From Peptococcaceae bacterium BICA1-7 (GTDB lineage Bacteria; Bacillota; Desulfotomaculia; Desulfotomaculales; Desulfocucumaceae), in NCBI GenBank assembly GCA_000802095.1, contig JUEB01000009.1, positions 124,001-188,000 on the forward strand: a stretch of 64,000 nt of DNA, written 5' to 3'. Position numbers and translations under genes: made by a program. The stretch's first letter is position 1. Every line of letters starts with the position of its first letter. The notes beneath the pieces were generated by a model. That model was not told where the DNA came from, ran no database searches, and saw nothing but the letters and a program-made list of their open reading frames with translations. Below, one piece after another: positions 31,494 to 39,822 of this stretch.

Positions 31494-32672
31494 TTATTTG
31501 ATGGGTATTACTGTCTTCACCGCGAACTGCTTTTCCTTTACCTCCAGGAGGTAAACCGGGCTCTTGATGGGCTCGCGGTTGGCGTCCAGAGTAATTGTGC
31601 CGGTTACACCCTTCCAGTCCTTGGTCTGGGACAGCTTCTCACGATATACGGTGGGATCGGCGCTGTTGGCGGCCTTAATGGCGTCCGCCACCATCATCAC
31701 CGCATCATAGCCCTGGGCGGAGAACATATCCGGCAGCGCACCGTTGTTTTTACCCTTGTAGGCATCAATAAAATCTTTGGTTATACCGGTAGCATTAGCC
31801 TGGTCAACAGCAAATCCTGTGTAGACCATGCTTCCCTCAACAGCAGCCTCACCCAGCTCGTAAAGCTCTTTGCCCAGGAGGCCATCGCCGCCCACCAGGA
31901 CCTGCTGGAGACCCTGTTTCCTCATTTCCTTCATGAACAGTGCGCCTTCGGTGTAATAGCCGGTAAATACCACTCCGTCAAACTGCTTTTTTTTCAGAGA
32001 GGTGACCTGGGCGCTGAAGTTGGTGTCCTTTTCCATTATGCTGGACTCGATAACAATTTCAATGTTATTCTTGGCCAGAGCGTCTTTGAAGAGGCTGGTC
32101 AGGCTCTCGCTATAAGCCAGGCCGGTGGTGGTAACCAGTGCTACCTTTTTCCACTTGAGGTCTTCCGACAGGTATCTTGTTACAGCCGGGGCGGCAACTG
32201 CGTCCAGTAGTGTGTCACGGTAAATGTAGTCTCCTATTTCAACTACTCCGGTGCCTACAGCCCCGGCAGACATCAATACTACCTTGTTCCCCTGGCATAT
32301 TTCAGCCGCTATCTTTGTAATCCCGGTGGTGGGGTCTCCGATAATGGCGGCAACCTTTTGGGTGGTCAGTTTTTGAGTCACAGCGGCAGCTTCAGAAGAG
32401 TTGCTTCCATGGTCACCCTCGATAATCTCAAGCTTTTTGCCGATAAGTCCGCCAGATTCGTTGATTTTATCAACAGCCATCTGCATGCCTTTGAGGGTTT
32501 CTATGCCGTAGTGGGCGTGACCGCCTGTTTTCCCACCAAGGAATCCTATTTTTATAGTTTCTGCTGCAGCCTTATCGCCTTGGGTGCTGCCCCCGCCGCA
32601 TCCTGCAGCCAGCAGGGCCACTGCCATCAGAACAGTCAAGATTAATACCGGCAGAGTTTTTCTCAATTTCAT
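31494..32672 (-). CDS. livJ: branched-chain amino acid ABC transporter substrate-binding lipoprotein
   Basis: The 392-residue protein begins with a lipoprotein signal (LPVLILTVLMAVALLAAGCG, lipobox LAAGC near 24) and is a type I periplasmic binding protein: IKIGFLGGKTGGHAHYGIET, AAIIGDPTTGITKIAAEICQ and VFTGYYTEGALFMKEMRKQG. It captures amino acids (leucine/isoleucine/valine or related) outside the cell and hands them to LivHM. GGAGGAAG precedes ATG. It is the first gene of the liv operon; exact ligand cannot be read from sequence. Confidence 0.93.
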   Translation of the reverse strand: MKLRKTLPVLILTVLMAVALLAAGCGGGSTQGDKAAAETIKIGFLGGKTGGHAHYGIETLKGMQMAVDKINESGGLIGKKLEIIEGDHGSNSSEAAAVTQKLTTQKVAAIIGDPTTGITKIAAEICQGNKVVLMSAGAVGTGVVEIGDYIYRDTLLDAVAAPAVTRYLSEDLKWKKVALVTTTGLAYSESLTSLFKDALAKNNIEIVIESSIMEKDTNFSAQVTSLKKKQFDGVVFTGYYTEGALFMKEMRKQGLQQVLVGGDGLLGKELYELGEAAVEGSMVYTGFAVDQANATGITKDFIDAYKGKNNGALPDMFSAQGYDAVMMVADAIKAANSADPTVYREKLSQTKDWKGVTGTITLDANREPIKSPVYLLEVKEKQFAVKTVIPIK

Positions 32673-32847
32673 ATTCTTCCTCCTATCAATTTTAAATTAT
32701 GTAGTTAAAGAGTATCTTCTAACCTGCACCTCCCCCCGGGTAATTCAAACACCGAGATATTTTCAACAGCGCTGTGCCTTAATCCTGCCTTTTACATTAG
32801 CTTCATTTTATTTTTTTAAATACTGCAAATATTTGGTTTTATTAACT

Positions 32848-33732
32848 TCATTTTACTGAAGCCCTTATAAAAACGCAGAGTCCGGAGATTATCACAATAC
32901 CCCCGGCTAACTGCAGAAAACCGGGAAACTGGTTAAATATAAAATATGCCAGTATTGTGGCCCCCACCGGCTCACCCAGTATGCTGACCGAAACCACCGC
33001 CGCCTTTACGTATTTAAGAGCCCAACTGAAAACTGTGTGCCCAAAAATGGTGGGTACAACAGCCAGGCACATAAAATAAGCCCAGTCTGCGGCAGGGTAA
33101 CCGGACAGCGGGGTGCCCGAGACAATATTGCAAAGAAAAAGCAGCGCCGCTGAGGAGCCGTATACCAGGAATACATAGGAGAAGAGCGAGAGACTGCCCC
33201 TGAGCGCCCGGCCAATAAGCAGGTATACCGCCACAAAAAAGGCCCCGGAAAAGGCCAGCATATCTCCCAGAAGGGCATCACCCCCCACCCTGAAATCGCC
33301 AAAGCCCACCACCAGGCTGCCCGCCAGTGTTATAGCCGCCCCTGCAAGGCCTCCCCGGCCCAGTTTTTCCTTTAAAAAAAACACTCCTCCGGCAATGACA
33401 AACAGTGGCTGCATGGTTACCAGAACAGTGGAGCTGGAAATTGATGTGTAGTTAAGGGAAGTTATCCAGAAAGCAAAATGAAGGGACAGAAAAAGCCCGG
33501 AGATCAATGCCATTAAGAGCTGCCTCTTCCCCAGACCGGCCATCTCTTTGATACCCTCCCTGTTCAGCGCCAGGGGAGCTATTATGAGAAAGGCGAAAAA
33601 TAGCCTGTAAAAGGCTATCACCAGGGGGGGCGCCGAGGACAGTTTGGTAAATATGGAGGAGAAGGCGGCTGCAAAAACAGCCAGAAGAACTGCTAAATAT
33701 GGGTTGAATCGGGGCCCCTCGGCATCTTTCAC
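32848..33732 (-). CDS. EamA/DMT-superfamily metabolite exporter
   Basis: The 294-residue protein has ten predicted helices in two EamA repeats (AVLLAVFAAAFSSIFTKLSS at the start and LAFSGAFFVAVYLLIGRALR at the start of the second), with conserved AFYRLFFAFLIIAPL and the C-terminal SILGEPVGATILAYFIF. Such proteins export amino acids or other metabolites. GTG 33732 is chosen because GGAGG lies 8 bases upstream. It is separated from livJ by 175 bases and ends the same-strand run; its substrate is unknown. Confidence 0.88.
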   Translation of the reverse strand: MKDAEGPRFNPYLAVLLAVFAAAFSSIFTKLSSAPPLVIAFYRLFFAFLIIAPLALNREGIKEMAGLGKRQLLMALISGLFLSLHFAFWITSLNYTSISSSTVLVTMQPLFVIAGGVFFLKEKLGRGGLAGAAITLAGSLVVGFGDFRVGGDALLGDMLAFSGAFFVAVYLLIGRALRGSLSLFSYVFLVYGSSAALLFLCNIVSGTPLSGYPAADWAYFMCLAVVPTIFGHTVFSWALKYVKAAVVSVSILGEPVGATILAYFIFNQFPGFLQLAGGIVIISGLCVFIRASVK

Positions 33733-33824
33733 TGTAAAACCTCCGGAAATTTTAAGCACTTTAAAACATTCGTCCCCGCTAACCGGTATTCCTTTTAAAA
33801 AGGGACTGCCGCCCCCAGATAGTT

Positions 33825-33869
33825 AAAAGGGGACAGGCAGTTTTTAAAAAGCAGCCTGTCCCCTTTTTA
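33825..33869. terminator. bidirectional rho-independent terminator
   Basis: AAAAGGGGACAGGC and GCCTGTCCCCTTTT form a perfect 14-bp stem around a 15-base loop, with T-rich tails on both strands. It ends the sdpI-like gene on the minus strand and insulates the DMT exporter. Confidence 0.9.
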
Positions 33870-33882
33870 AGTTGATCATCTT

Positions 33883-34566
33883 TTAGGCTGCGTCACGCCT
33901 CCTGAAAATAATGTAGGAATAGACCACCGGAATAATGACGGCTGCAGCAATGGACGCCCCTATGAATAATACCCCCTTTTCTCCCCCCAGGATAAGCCCC
34001 GTCAGGGCTATTAATCCTCCGCAGGCCACCCACACCCTGGAGGAAAGACGGTGAGTTTTTCTCCAGACCTCCTCACTGGCCAGGGTCCATGGTGTTTTAA
34101 TACCTACGAAATAATTATTCCTCAGCTGACCCATGAAGTTACCAACAACCATGAATAAAAGCCCTATCCCCACGATAACAAACCGGTCCACCGGAATACT
34201 GTAGCCCAGGGAGCTCACCATCACCATAACCCAGAGCCCCACAAAAAAAATCACCAGCACTGACTTTATGGAGCGGTAAGCCCCTTTAAACCTTTTGTAA
34301 TTTTCCCGGCGGGGGTCAATAGACGGCAAAAGCACCATCATAATATAGATGCCCGCCGAAAGAAGGGGCAGACCCAGCGCCCCCCAGAGCCTGGAGGAGT
34401 ATTGGTCCACCTGGCCGTGCACATTCCAGTGGCTGGGGATTTGTTCCGGGAGGTGCGGATAAATGGCCGCGCCAGCCGCCAGCGATCCAATGATAAGCAT
34501 AATGATCATCCAGTCATTTTTAAACTCTTCAATTATCCCCTTTATTGATATTCTCTTTTCCCTCAT
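33883..34566 (-). CDS. sdpI: SdpI/YhfL-like multi-pass membrane protein (DUF1648 plus SdpI domain)
   Basis: From ATG 34566 the protein has 227 residues. It opens with the DUF1648 signature (YPHLPEQIPSHWNVHGQVDQY near 38) and ends with the SdpI domain, including NYFVGIKTPWTLASEEVWRK then TH near 150; six helices are visible. SdpI is the immunity protein against the SDP killing peptide in Bacillus, but most Clostridial relatives have no toxin gene and their role is unknown; no sdpABC is seen here. The gene overlaps the end of the ArsR-type regulator by 38 bases, the standard sdpR-sdpI layout. Confidence 0.85.
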   Translation of the reverse strand: MREKRISIKGIIEEFKNDWMIIMLIIGSLAAGAAIYPHLPEQIPSHWNVHGQVDQYSSRLWGALGLPLLSAGIYIMMVLLPSIDPRRENYKRFKGAYRSIKSVLVIFFVGLWVMVMVSSLGYSIPVDRFVIVGIGLLFMVVGNFMGQLRNNYFVGIKTPWTLASEEVWRKTHRLSSRVWVACGGLIALTGLILGGEKGVLFIGASIAAAVIIPVVYSYIIFRRRDAA

Positions 34567-34849
34567 TAATGTCTTCCCCCTCTCCTGATTTGTCAACCTC
34601 CAGTAAATCATGAAACCATCTGATAAGGTCCTGAAAAACAGTTGAGTTAAGCGAGTAATATATAAACTGCCCTCTCTTGTCATCCTGCACCAGGTCAGCC
34701 TGCTTAAGCACTCCCAGGTGGTGGGAGATACTGGGCTTGGATATGGAAAACTGGTCTGCTATTTCCCCGGCGGTCATGTCTCTTTTGCCCAGCAGCTTTA
34801 AAATTTTTCTTCGGGTCGGGTCGGAAATAGCCTTGAATACCCGGTTCAT
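34529..34849 (-). CDS. sdpR: ArsR-family autorepressor, SdpR-like
   Basis: The 106-residue winged-helix protein reads FKAISDPTRRKILKLLGKRD, MTAGEIADQFSISKPSISHH, LGVLKQADLVQDDKRGQFIY, which is the SdpR autorepressor pattern; no metal-binding cysteines are present. ATG 34849 follows GAGGTGGG. It is translated with the overlapping sdpI-like gene, and a 10-bp inverted repeat lies just upstream. By analogy with SdpR, binding of SdpI with ligand would relieve repression; this is inference. Confidence 0.88.
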   Translation of the reverse strand: MNRVFKAISDPTRRKILKLLGKRDMTAGEIADQFSISKPSISHHLGVLKQADLVQDDKRGQFIYYSLNSTVFQDLIRWFHDLLEVDKSGEGEDINEGKENINKGDN

Positions 34850-34863
34850 CTCACCCACCTCTT

Positions 34864-34893
34864 TATATATTTATACAAACATCTAAATATATA
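34864..34893. promoter_or_regulatory. inverted repeat, candidate SdpR operator
   Basis: TATATATTTA and TAAATATATA are perfect 10-bp arms with a 10-base spacer, 15 bases upstream of the sdpR ATG. The rest of the 34850-35166 interval is AT-rich promoter-like DNA with no gene. Confidence 0.5.
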
Positions 34894-35166
34894 TTACTAA
34901 AAACTGTGCCCAAAATCAATTCAATTCTTTCTAAAATATTACACTGCCTTTAATATAGTCCCGGCCATTAGCCTTATGAAAAAATAACCAATTACTACCT
35001 TACGCCAAGTAATACCGTATATGCTGGAAGTATTCGCCCATAATCACTTAAAATACCAGGCAGCTTCAAATTGTATCCACCTATCAGTGGTGCTATAATA
35101 ATATTACTGGCAACCCATATATACATACTGAGTTGTTTGTCATAATTTGTTATAAGGAGGGGTTTT

Positions 35167-36384
35167 ATGAATATACCCTGGAATAAACCTGAAAAATGGG
35201 AGGTGGAAAAAGAACAGTGGAATGACTGGAACTGGCAAATACAGAACAGGATCACCGATGTTCAGACACTGGCCAGATTTATTGACCTGACAGACAGGGA
35301 AAAGGAGGATATAAACTCTTGTCTTAAAAAATTCCGCATGGCTGTCACACCCTATTATGCAAGCCTGATGAGCCGGTCTGACAGGGAATGCCCGGTAAGG
35401 CTTCAGGCAATACCCCGGATCAATGAGCTTTCAGCCACCTGCGGGGATATGAGGGACCCCCTTCATGAGGACATTGACTCACCGGTGCCGGGACTTACCC
35501 ACCGCTACCCCGACAGGGCACTGCTGCTGGTTACCGATACCTGCTCAATGTACTGCCGTCACTGCACCCGCAGGCGCATGGCCGGGCAGCAGGACAAATC
35601 CATGCCGGCCGGCCATCTGGACCGGGCCATAGCCTATATAAAGAGCCATCCTTCTATAAGAGACGTTGTTATATCAGGTGGTGACCCGCTGACGTTATCA
35701 GACAGCCATATTGAAAACATTTTACGCAAACTCAGATCTATACGTCATGTGGAAATAATTAGAATTGGCACCCGCACACCTGTGGTCCTCCCCCAGCGCA
35801 TTACCCCCGAACTCTGTGCCATTCTTGAAAAGTACCACCCTTTATGGATAAACACCCACTTTAACCATCCCCTGGAGATAACCCAGGAGTCGGCACAGGC
35901 CTGCGCGCGGCTTTCCAGAGCCGGGATTCCGCTTAACAACCAGTCGGTGCTGCTAAGGGGCATAAATGACCGCACAGACATAATGAAAAAGCTTGTGCAA
36001 AAGCTTTTAAAAACAAGGGTTCGCCCTTACTACCTGTACCAGTGCGACCTCTCCGAGGGAATAGGTCACTTCCGCACACCCATCAGCTCAGGGATAGAAA
36101 TAATGGAGGGCCTTCGGGGACATACCTCAGGACTGGCCGTTCCCACCTATGTGGTGGACGCTCCCGGGGGCGGCGGAAAGATTCCCCTGATGCCCAATTA
36201 TCTCCTTTCCCAGGGACGGGGAAAGACCGTTTTAAGAAATTTTGAAGGCGGCATATACATGTACACCGAGCCGGGTTCAAAGGAAATAAAAAACCCCACC
36301 GTCAGCCTGGGGGTGGCCGGGCTCATGCAGAGCGGAAAGGCCGTATTTGCCAAAACCGACAGATTCGCTGCCGCTGTGGACTGA
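35167..36384 (+). CDS. ablA: lysine 2,3-aminomutase (radical SAM, PLP)
   Basis: The 405-residue enzyme converts L-lysine to beta-lysine. The radical SAM motif CSMYCRHC is at 126-133 followed by TRRR; VVISGGDPLTLSD binds SAM; the PLP lysine is in GGGGKIPLMPNY near 340. Residues that mark lysine rather than glutamate specificity are kept as aspartate (QCDLSEG near 299 and VVDAPGG near 335). AAGGAGGGG precedes ATG. The next gene encodes an acetyltransferase, so the pair is the abl operon making the osmolyte N-epsilon-acetyl-beta-lysine rather than a lysine fermentation pathway. Confidence 0.93.
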   Translation: MNIPWNKPEKWEVEKEQWNDWNWQIQNRITDVQTLARFIDLTDREKEDINSCLKKFRMAVTPYYASLMSRSDRECPVRLQAIPRINELSATCGDMRDPLHEDIDSPVPGLTHRYPDRALLLVTDTCSMYCRHCTRRRMAGQQDKSMPAGHLDRAIAYIKSHPSIRDVVISGGDPLTLSDSHIENILRKLRSIRHVEIIRIGTRTPVVLPQRITPELCAILEKYHPLWINTHFNHPLEITQESAQACARLSRAGIPLNNQSVLLRGINDRTDIMKKLVQKLLKTRVRPYYLYQCDLSEGIGHFRTPISSGIEIMEGLRGHTSGLAVPTYVVDAPGGGGKIPLMPNYLLSQGRGKTVLRNFEGGIYMYTEPGSKEIKNPTVSLGVAGLMQSGKAVFAKTDRFAAAVD

Positions 36385-36394
36385 GGGAGGAATA

Positions 36395-37246
36395 ATGGAA
36401 CTGCTCCAATATAATGATCACAATTTTTCTGTTCAGGTCCGTAAGGAAGCTTTGAGCCGCCGCCTGTGGGTTACACGTTACGAAGGCTGCTCCGCTGCTT
36501 TGCGCAGCTATCTGACCAATCTTGCCCTCAGCCAAGGCATGGAGAAAATAGTATTCCCTGTGAGGGCAGCTGACGCTCTGCTTATGGCAGGGGACGGTTT
36601 TATAGAAGAGGGGAGAATACCAGGCTATTTTAAAGGAGATGACTGTTCCTTTCTGGCTTCCTATCCCTCATTGGAAAGATCTTTTTCCGGGACTCTGAAA
36701 GAGGATAAAAGAATGCTCAGAGAAATCGCCGGCCTGCCCAGAACAACAAAATGTGATAAGCTTTCAGACATTACCTTGCGCCAGGCCTCAAAGAAGGATG
36801 CCGCACCCTTGGCCCAGCTTTTCAGAAGTGTTTTTGACAGCTACCCGACACCGGTTTTTGATCCTGACTATCTTTCCCGGTCTATGGACAGGGGTAATAT
36901 ATATATGCTGGCCTGCCGGGACGGTATAATAGCTGCCGCGGCTGCCGCAGAAATTGACTGGGAGCAGTGCCGGTCTGAAATGTCAGACTGCGCCACCCAC
37001 CCGGATTTTAGAGGTCTGGGCCTAAACTCAGCCCTTCTTTTAAAGCTGGAAAATGAGTGTCGCGCCCGTGGCATAAACTGTCTCTTCAGCCTTGCCAGGG
37101 CATCATCATACGGAATGAATCTGGTTCTTCACCGCCTGGGCTATGTTTATGAGGGCACTCTGGTGAACAACTGCCACATAGGCGGGGGGCTGGAAAATAT
37201 GAATATTTGGGCTTTACCGTATATTCGGCAAAGAGCGGTAATATAA
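36395..37246 (+). CDS. ablB: beta-lysine N-acetyltransferase
   Basis: The 283-residue protein has an N-terminal domain of about 130 residues specific to AblB (for example RLWVTRYEGCSAALRSYLTN) and a C-terminal GNAT domain starting LRQASKKDAAPLAQLFRSVF, with the acetyl-CoA loop DCATHPDFRGLGLNSALLLK near 207. AblB acetylates beta-lysine from AblA to N-epsilon-acetyl-beta-lysine, a compatible solute. ATG 36395 lies 10 bases after the ablA stop with GGGAGG upstream; the longer frame inside ablA is not used. Confidence 0.9.
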   Translation: MELLQYNDHNFSVQVRKEALSRRLWVTRYEGCSAALRSYLTNLALSQGMEKIVFPVRAADALLMAGDGFIEEGRIPGYFKGDDCSFLASYPSLERSFSGTLKEDKRMLREIAGLPRTTKCDKLSDITLRQASKKDAAPLAQLFRSVFDSYPTPVFDPDYLSRSMDRGNIYMLACRDGIIAAAAAAEIDWEQCRSEMSDCATHPDFRGLGLNSALLLKLENECRARGINCLFSLARASSYGMNLVLHRLGYVYEGTLVNNCHIGGGLENMNIWALPYIRQRAVI

Positions 37247-37324
37247 TTTTTTTACGAAAACCCGACAACTTATTACATCCACATAAGTTGCCCAGAAAAA
37301 GTTTCTAAAAGGATGGTGTATACA

Positions 37325-38095
37325 TTGTTTAAAAAGATTACCCTTTCACTTATTGCTTCACTTATACTTATTATCGGCGCTGCAGCCGGCTGCGGCACAG
37401 CCCCCAAGGACGGGGAGACGGCACAGAAGACATTCAACTATGCCATGTCCGGACAATACAAGCCCTTTAACTTTTTCAGCGAAAAAAATGAGCTCACCGG
37501 TTTTGATGTGGAAATAGGGATGGCCCTGGCAGAAAAGATGGGCATGGAGCCCAAGCCTTTAGCCACACCCTGGCAAGGGCTGATCAGCGGGCTAAAGGCG
37601 GAAAAGTATGACGCCATCCTGGGCAGCATGACCATTACCCCTGAGAGGCAGAAGGAAGTTGATTTTTCCGACCCGTATTATGTCTCTGGCCCCAATATCT
37701 TCGTCCGGGGCGATTCAGCCATCAAAGGAATCCAGGATATTAAAAAGGATACACCGGTGGGCGTGCTTATCTCCAGTGTTTATGACAAGGAAGCCAGAAA
37801 ATACACAGACAATGTAAAAAACTACACCAGTGATGTTACCGCCCTTCAGGACCTTGCCAAAGGCAGGGTTGAAGCGGTGATTACAGACCGCTTTGTGGGC
37901 AAGATAGCCGCCGGGGAGCAAAATCTTGATATAAAGGCAGTGGGTGATTTAATTCTTGTAGAAAACATAGGCATAGCCTTTCGTCAGGGGGACCCGCTGA
38001 AGGATCAGGTAAACAAGGCCCTTAAGGAGATAAAGGAGGATGGCACCTACCTGGCCATCAGCAAAAAGTATTTTGACACCGACATCAGTAAATAA
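37325..38095 (+). CDS. polar amino acid ABC transporter substrate-binding lipoprotein
   Basis: The 256-residue lipoprotein has signal LSLIASLILIIGAAAGCG (lipobox AAAGC near 22) and a family 3 binding-protein fold: TGFDVEIGMALAEKMGME, ATPWQGLISGLKAEKYDAIL, GSMTITPERQKEVDFSDPYY. It should bind glutamine, arginine, lysine or a similar ligand. Several starts are possible; TTG 37325 is preferred since AAGGATGGTG sits 6 bases before it, ATG 37313 is too close to any ribosome site. It is the first gene of a three-gene transporter operon right behind ablAB, so lysine or beta-lysine uptake is conceivable. Confidence 0.9.
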   Translation: MFKKITLSLIASLILIIGAAAGCGTAPKDGETAQKTFNYAMSGQYKPFNFFSEKNELTGFDVEIGMALAEKMGMEPKPLATPWQGLISGLKAEKYDAILGSMTITPERQKEVDFSDPYYVSGPNIFVRGDSAIKGIQDIKKDTPVGVLISSVYDKEARKYTDNVKNYTSDVTALQDLAKGRVEAVITDRFVGKIAAGEQNLDIKAVGDLILVENIGIAFRQGDPLKDQVNKALKEIKEDGTYLAISKKYFDTDISK

Positions 38096-38148
38096 GGAAA
38101 TTTCCCGGGAAGACACCGGTCTGCGGCTCTCTTTGGGGAGGTAAATAA

Positions 38149-38799
38149 ATGAGCTTCTTTGATTACTTAACTGACTCCATACCCTTTTTTATCAAGGCTG
38201 CCGCCATAACCGTGGAACTTACCGCAGCCGCCCTGGTGCTGGGTATGGTCATCGGCCTCTTCTTTGCCATGATGAAAATATCCGGACACAGGGTTTGGAA
38301 GTACGTGGCCGATACCTATATAACGGTTATAAGGGGCACTCCCCTTATTGTCCAGCTATTTGCCATATACTACGGCCTGGCCACCCTGGTGGATTTCGGA
38401 AGTTTCTGGTCTGCCGCCATCGCCCTGGCCATACACAACGGAGCTTATATAGCCGAAATTTTCAGAGGAGGCATTGAGTCCATCGAAAAGGGACAGATGG
38501 AGGCTGCCCGGTCCTTAGGTATGAACTACTCTCTGGCCATGCGCCGGATAATACTTCCCCAGGCCTTCCGGCGGATAGTGCCTCCCCTGGGCAACCAGTT
38601 CATTATCGGACTAAAAGACTCCTCCCTGGCTGCTTTCGTCACTTTGGGAGAGCTGTTCGGGGTCTCCATGAGACTGGCCTCCACTCACTATGCGGAGCTG
38701 TCCTTTTATACCATTGCCGGCCTGTACTATCTGGCCCTGGTGATCATTTTCACGGTGCTGGTCAACTGGCTGGAAAAAAGGCTGAGAATTGAAAGTTGA
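38149..38799 (+). CDS. polar amino acid ABC transporter permease (HisM type)
   Basis: The 216-residue permease has five helices and the family signature [40 protein letters not shown] and the EAA loop [20 protein letters not shown]. It probably works as a homodimer, since only one permease gene is present. GGGGAGG precedes the ATG. The stop lies 10 bases before the ATPase start. Confidence 0.93.
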   Translation: MSFFDYLTDSIPFFIKAAAITVELTAAALVLGMVIGLFFAMMKISGHRVWKYVADTYITVIRGTPLIVQLFAIYYGLATLVDFGSFWSAAIALAIHNGAYIAEIFRGGIESIEKGQMEAARSLGMNYSLAMRRIILPQAFRRIVPPLGNQFIIGLKDSSLAAFVTLGELFGVSMRLASTHYAELSFYTIAGLYYLALVIIFTVLVNWLEKRLRIES

Positions 38800-38809
38800 G
38801 GTGACCGAT

Positions 38810-39589
38810 ATGATCAAGGTGCGGGGACTGAATAAGTGGTTTGGGCGCCTGCAGGCGCTGAACAATGTCAGCCTGGAGGTTAAAAGCAAAGAGGTGGTAG
38901 TGCTGATAGGCGCCAGCGGGTCTGGGAAAAGCACCCTTCTGCGCTGCCTGAATCTGCTTGAGATACCCGACCAGGGAGAGGTTTGTTTTGACGGGAGGGC
39001 TATAAGACCCGGCAGTGATGACCTTAACCTGCTGCGCAGGGATATGGGAATGGTATTTCAGCATTTCAACCTCTTCCCTCATAAAACAGTGCTGGGAAAC
39101 ATTATAGAGGCGCCTGTAATGGTAAAAAAAATGAGCAGGGCTGAGGCCCTGGAAAATGCCCGCTGGCTCCTGGAAAAAGTGGGCCTGGAGGACAAAAAAG
39201 ACGCTTATCCCTGCCAGCTTTCCGGCGGTCAGCAGCAAAGGGTCGCCATTGCCCGCTCCCTGGCCATGAGCCCGAGGGTGATGCTCTTTGACGAGCCTAC
39301 CTCGGCGCTGGACCCGGAACTTGTGGGAGAGGTTCTGGCCGTTATGAAGCAGTTGGCCCGGGAGGGGATGACCATGATTGTGGTCACTCATGAAATGGGC
39401 TTTGCCCGGGAAGTGGCAGACAGGGTCATATTTATGGATGAGGGAGGCATTGTTGAGGCCGGGAAGCCCCGACAGATATTTGAGAGCCCCCGCCAAAAGC
39501 GCACAGCAGATTTTTTGAGTAAGGTTCTTTGGGGACCTTCGGCATCGTCGGACACCCCGCCTATGCTAACGGCGGCCGGCCAGGCCTGA
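38810..39589 (+). CDS. polar amino acid ABC transporter ATP-binding protein (GlnQ type)
   Basis: The 259-residue ATPase shows Walker [15 protein letters not shown]-loop [15 protein letters not shown], signature [17 protein letters not shown], Walker [18 protein letters not shown] and H-loop [15 protein letters not shown], all GlnQ-like. ATG 38810 has GAGGTGA 5-11 bases upstream; the frame open from 38789 begins inside the permease and is not used. The C-terminus has a short extra tail ([19 protein letters not shown]). It closes the operon. Confidence 0.94.
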   Translation: MIKVRGLNKWFGRLQALNNVSLEVKSKEVVVLIGASGSGKSTLLRCLNLLEIPDQGEVCFDGRAIRPGSDDLNLLRRDMGMVFQHFNLFPHKTVLGNIIEAPVMVKKMSRAEALENARWLLEKVGLEDKKDAYPCQLSGGQQQRVAIARSLAMSPRVMLFDEPTSALDPELVGEVLAVMKQLAREGMTMIVVTHEMGFAREVADRVIFMDEGGIVEAGKPRQIFESPRQKRTADFLSKVLWGPSASSDTPPMLTAAGQA

Positions 39590-39628
39590 GGCTTATAGGC
39601 TCTACTATAGGCCGGAAGCCAGAATTCC

Positions 39629-39817
39629 GGGTCTTTATCAGCCACAGAGGACACAGAGTTTTTTTAGACTGGCTTGAATGCTATTTTAAGATATTGGTAA
39701 ATAATTACATATTACAATTATAACTCTACTTCAGGCCTGAGAGTAATACTCAAAAGTTAACTCTCTGTGATCTCTGTGTCCTCTGTGGCTTTAAAAGGAC
39801 CAAAGTTTTCATCCTCC
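39629..39817 (+). repeat. family A dispersed repeat, copy A4
   Basis: Begins GGGTCTTTATCAGCCACAGA, has TGGCTTGAATGCTATTTTAA and GGCCTGAGAGTAATAC inside, and ends CTCTGTGATCTCTGTGTCC plus GGACCAAAGTTTTCATCCTC, the inverse of the left outer block of other copies. It separates the convergent transporter ATPase and GH57 genes. Confidence 0.88.
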
Positions 39818-39822
39818 CCGGT

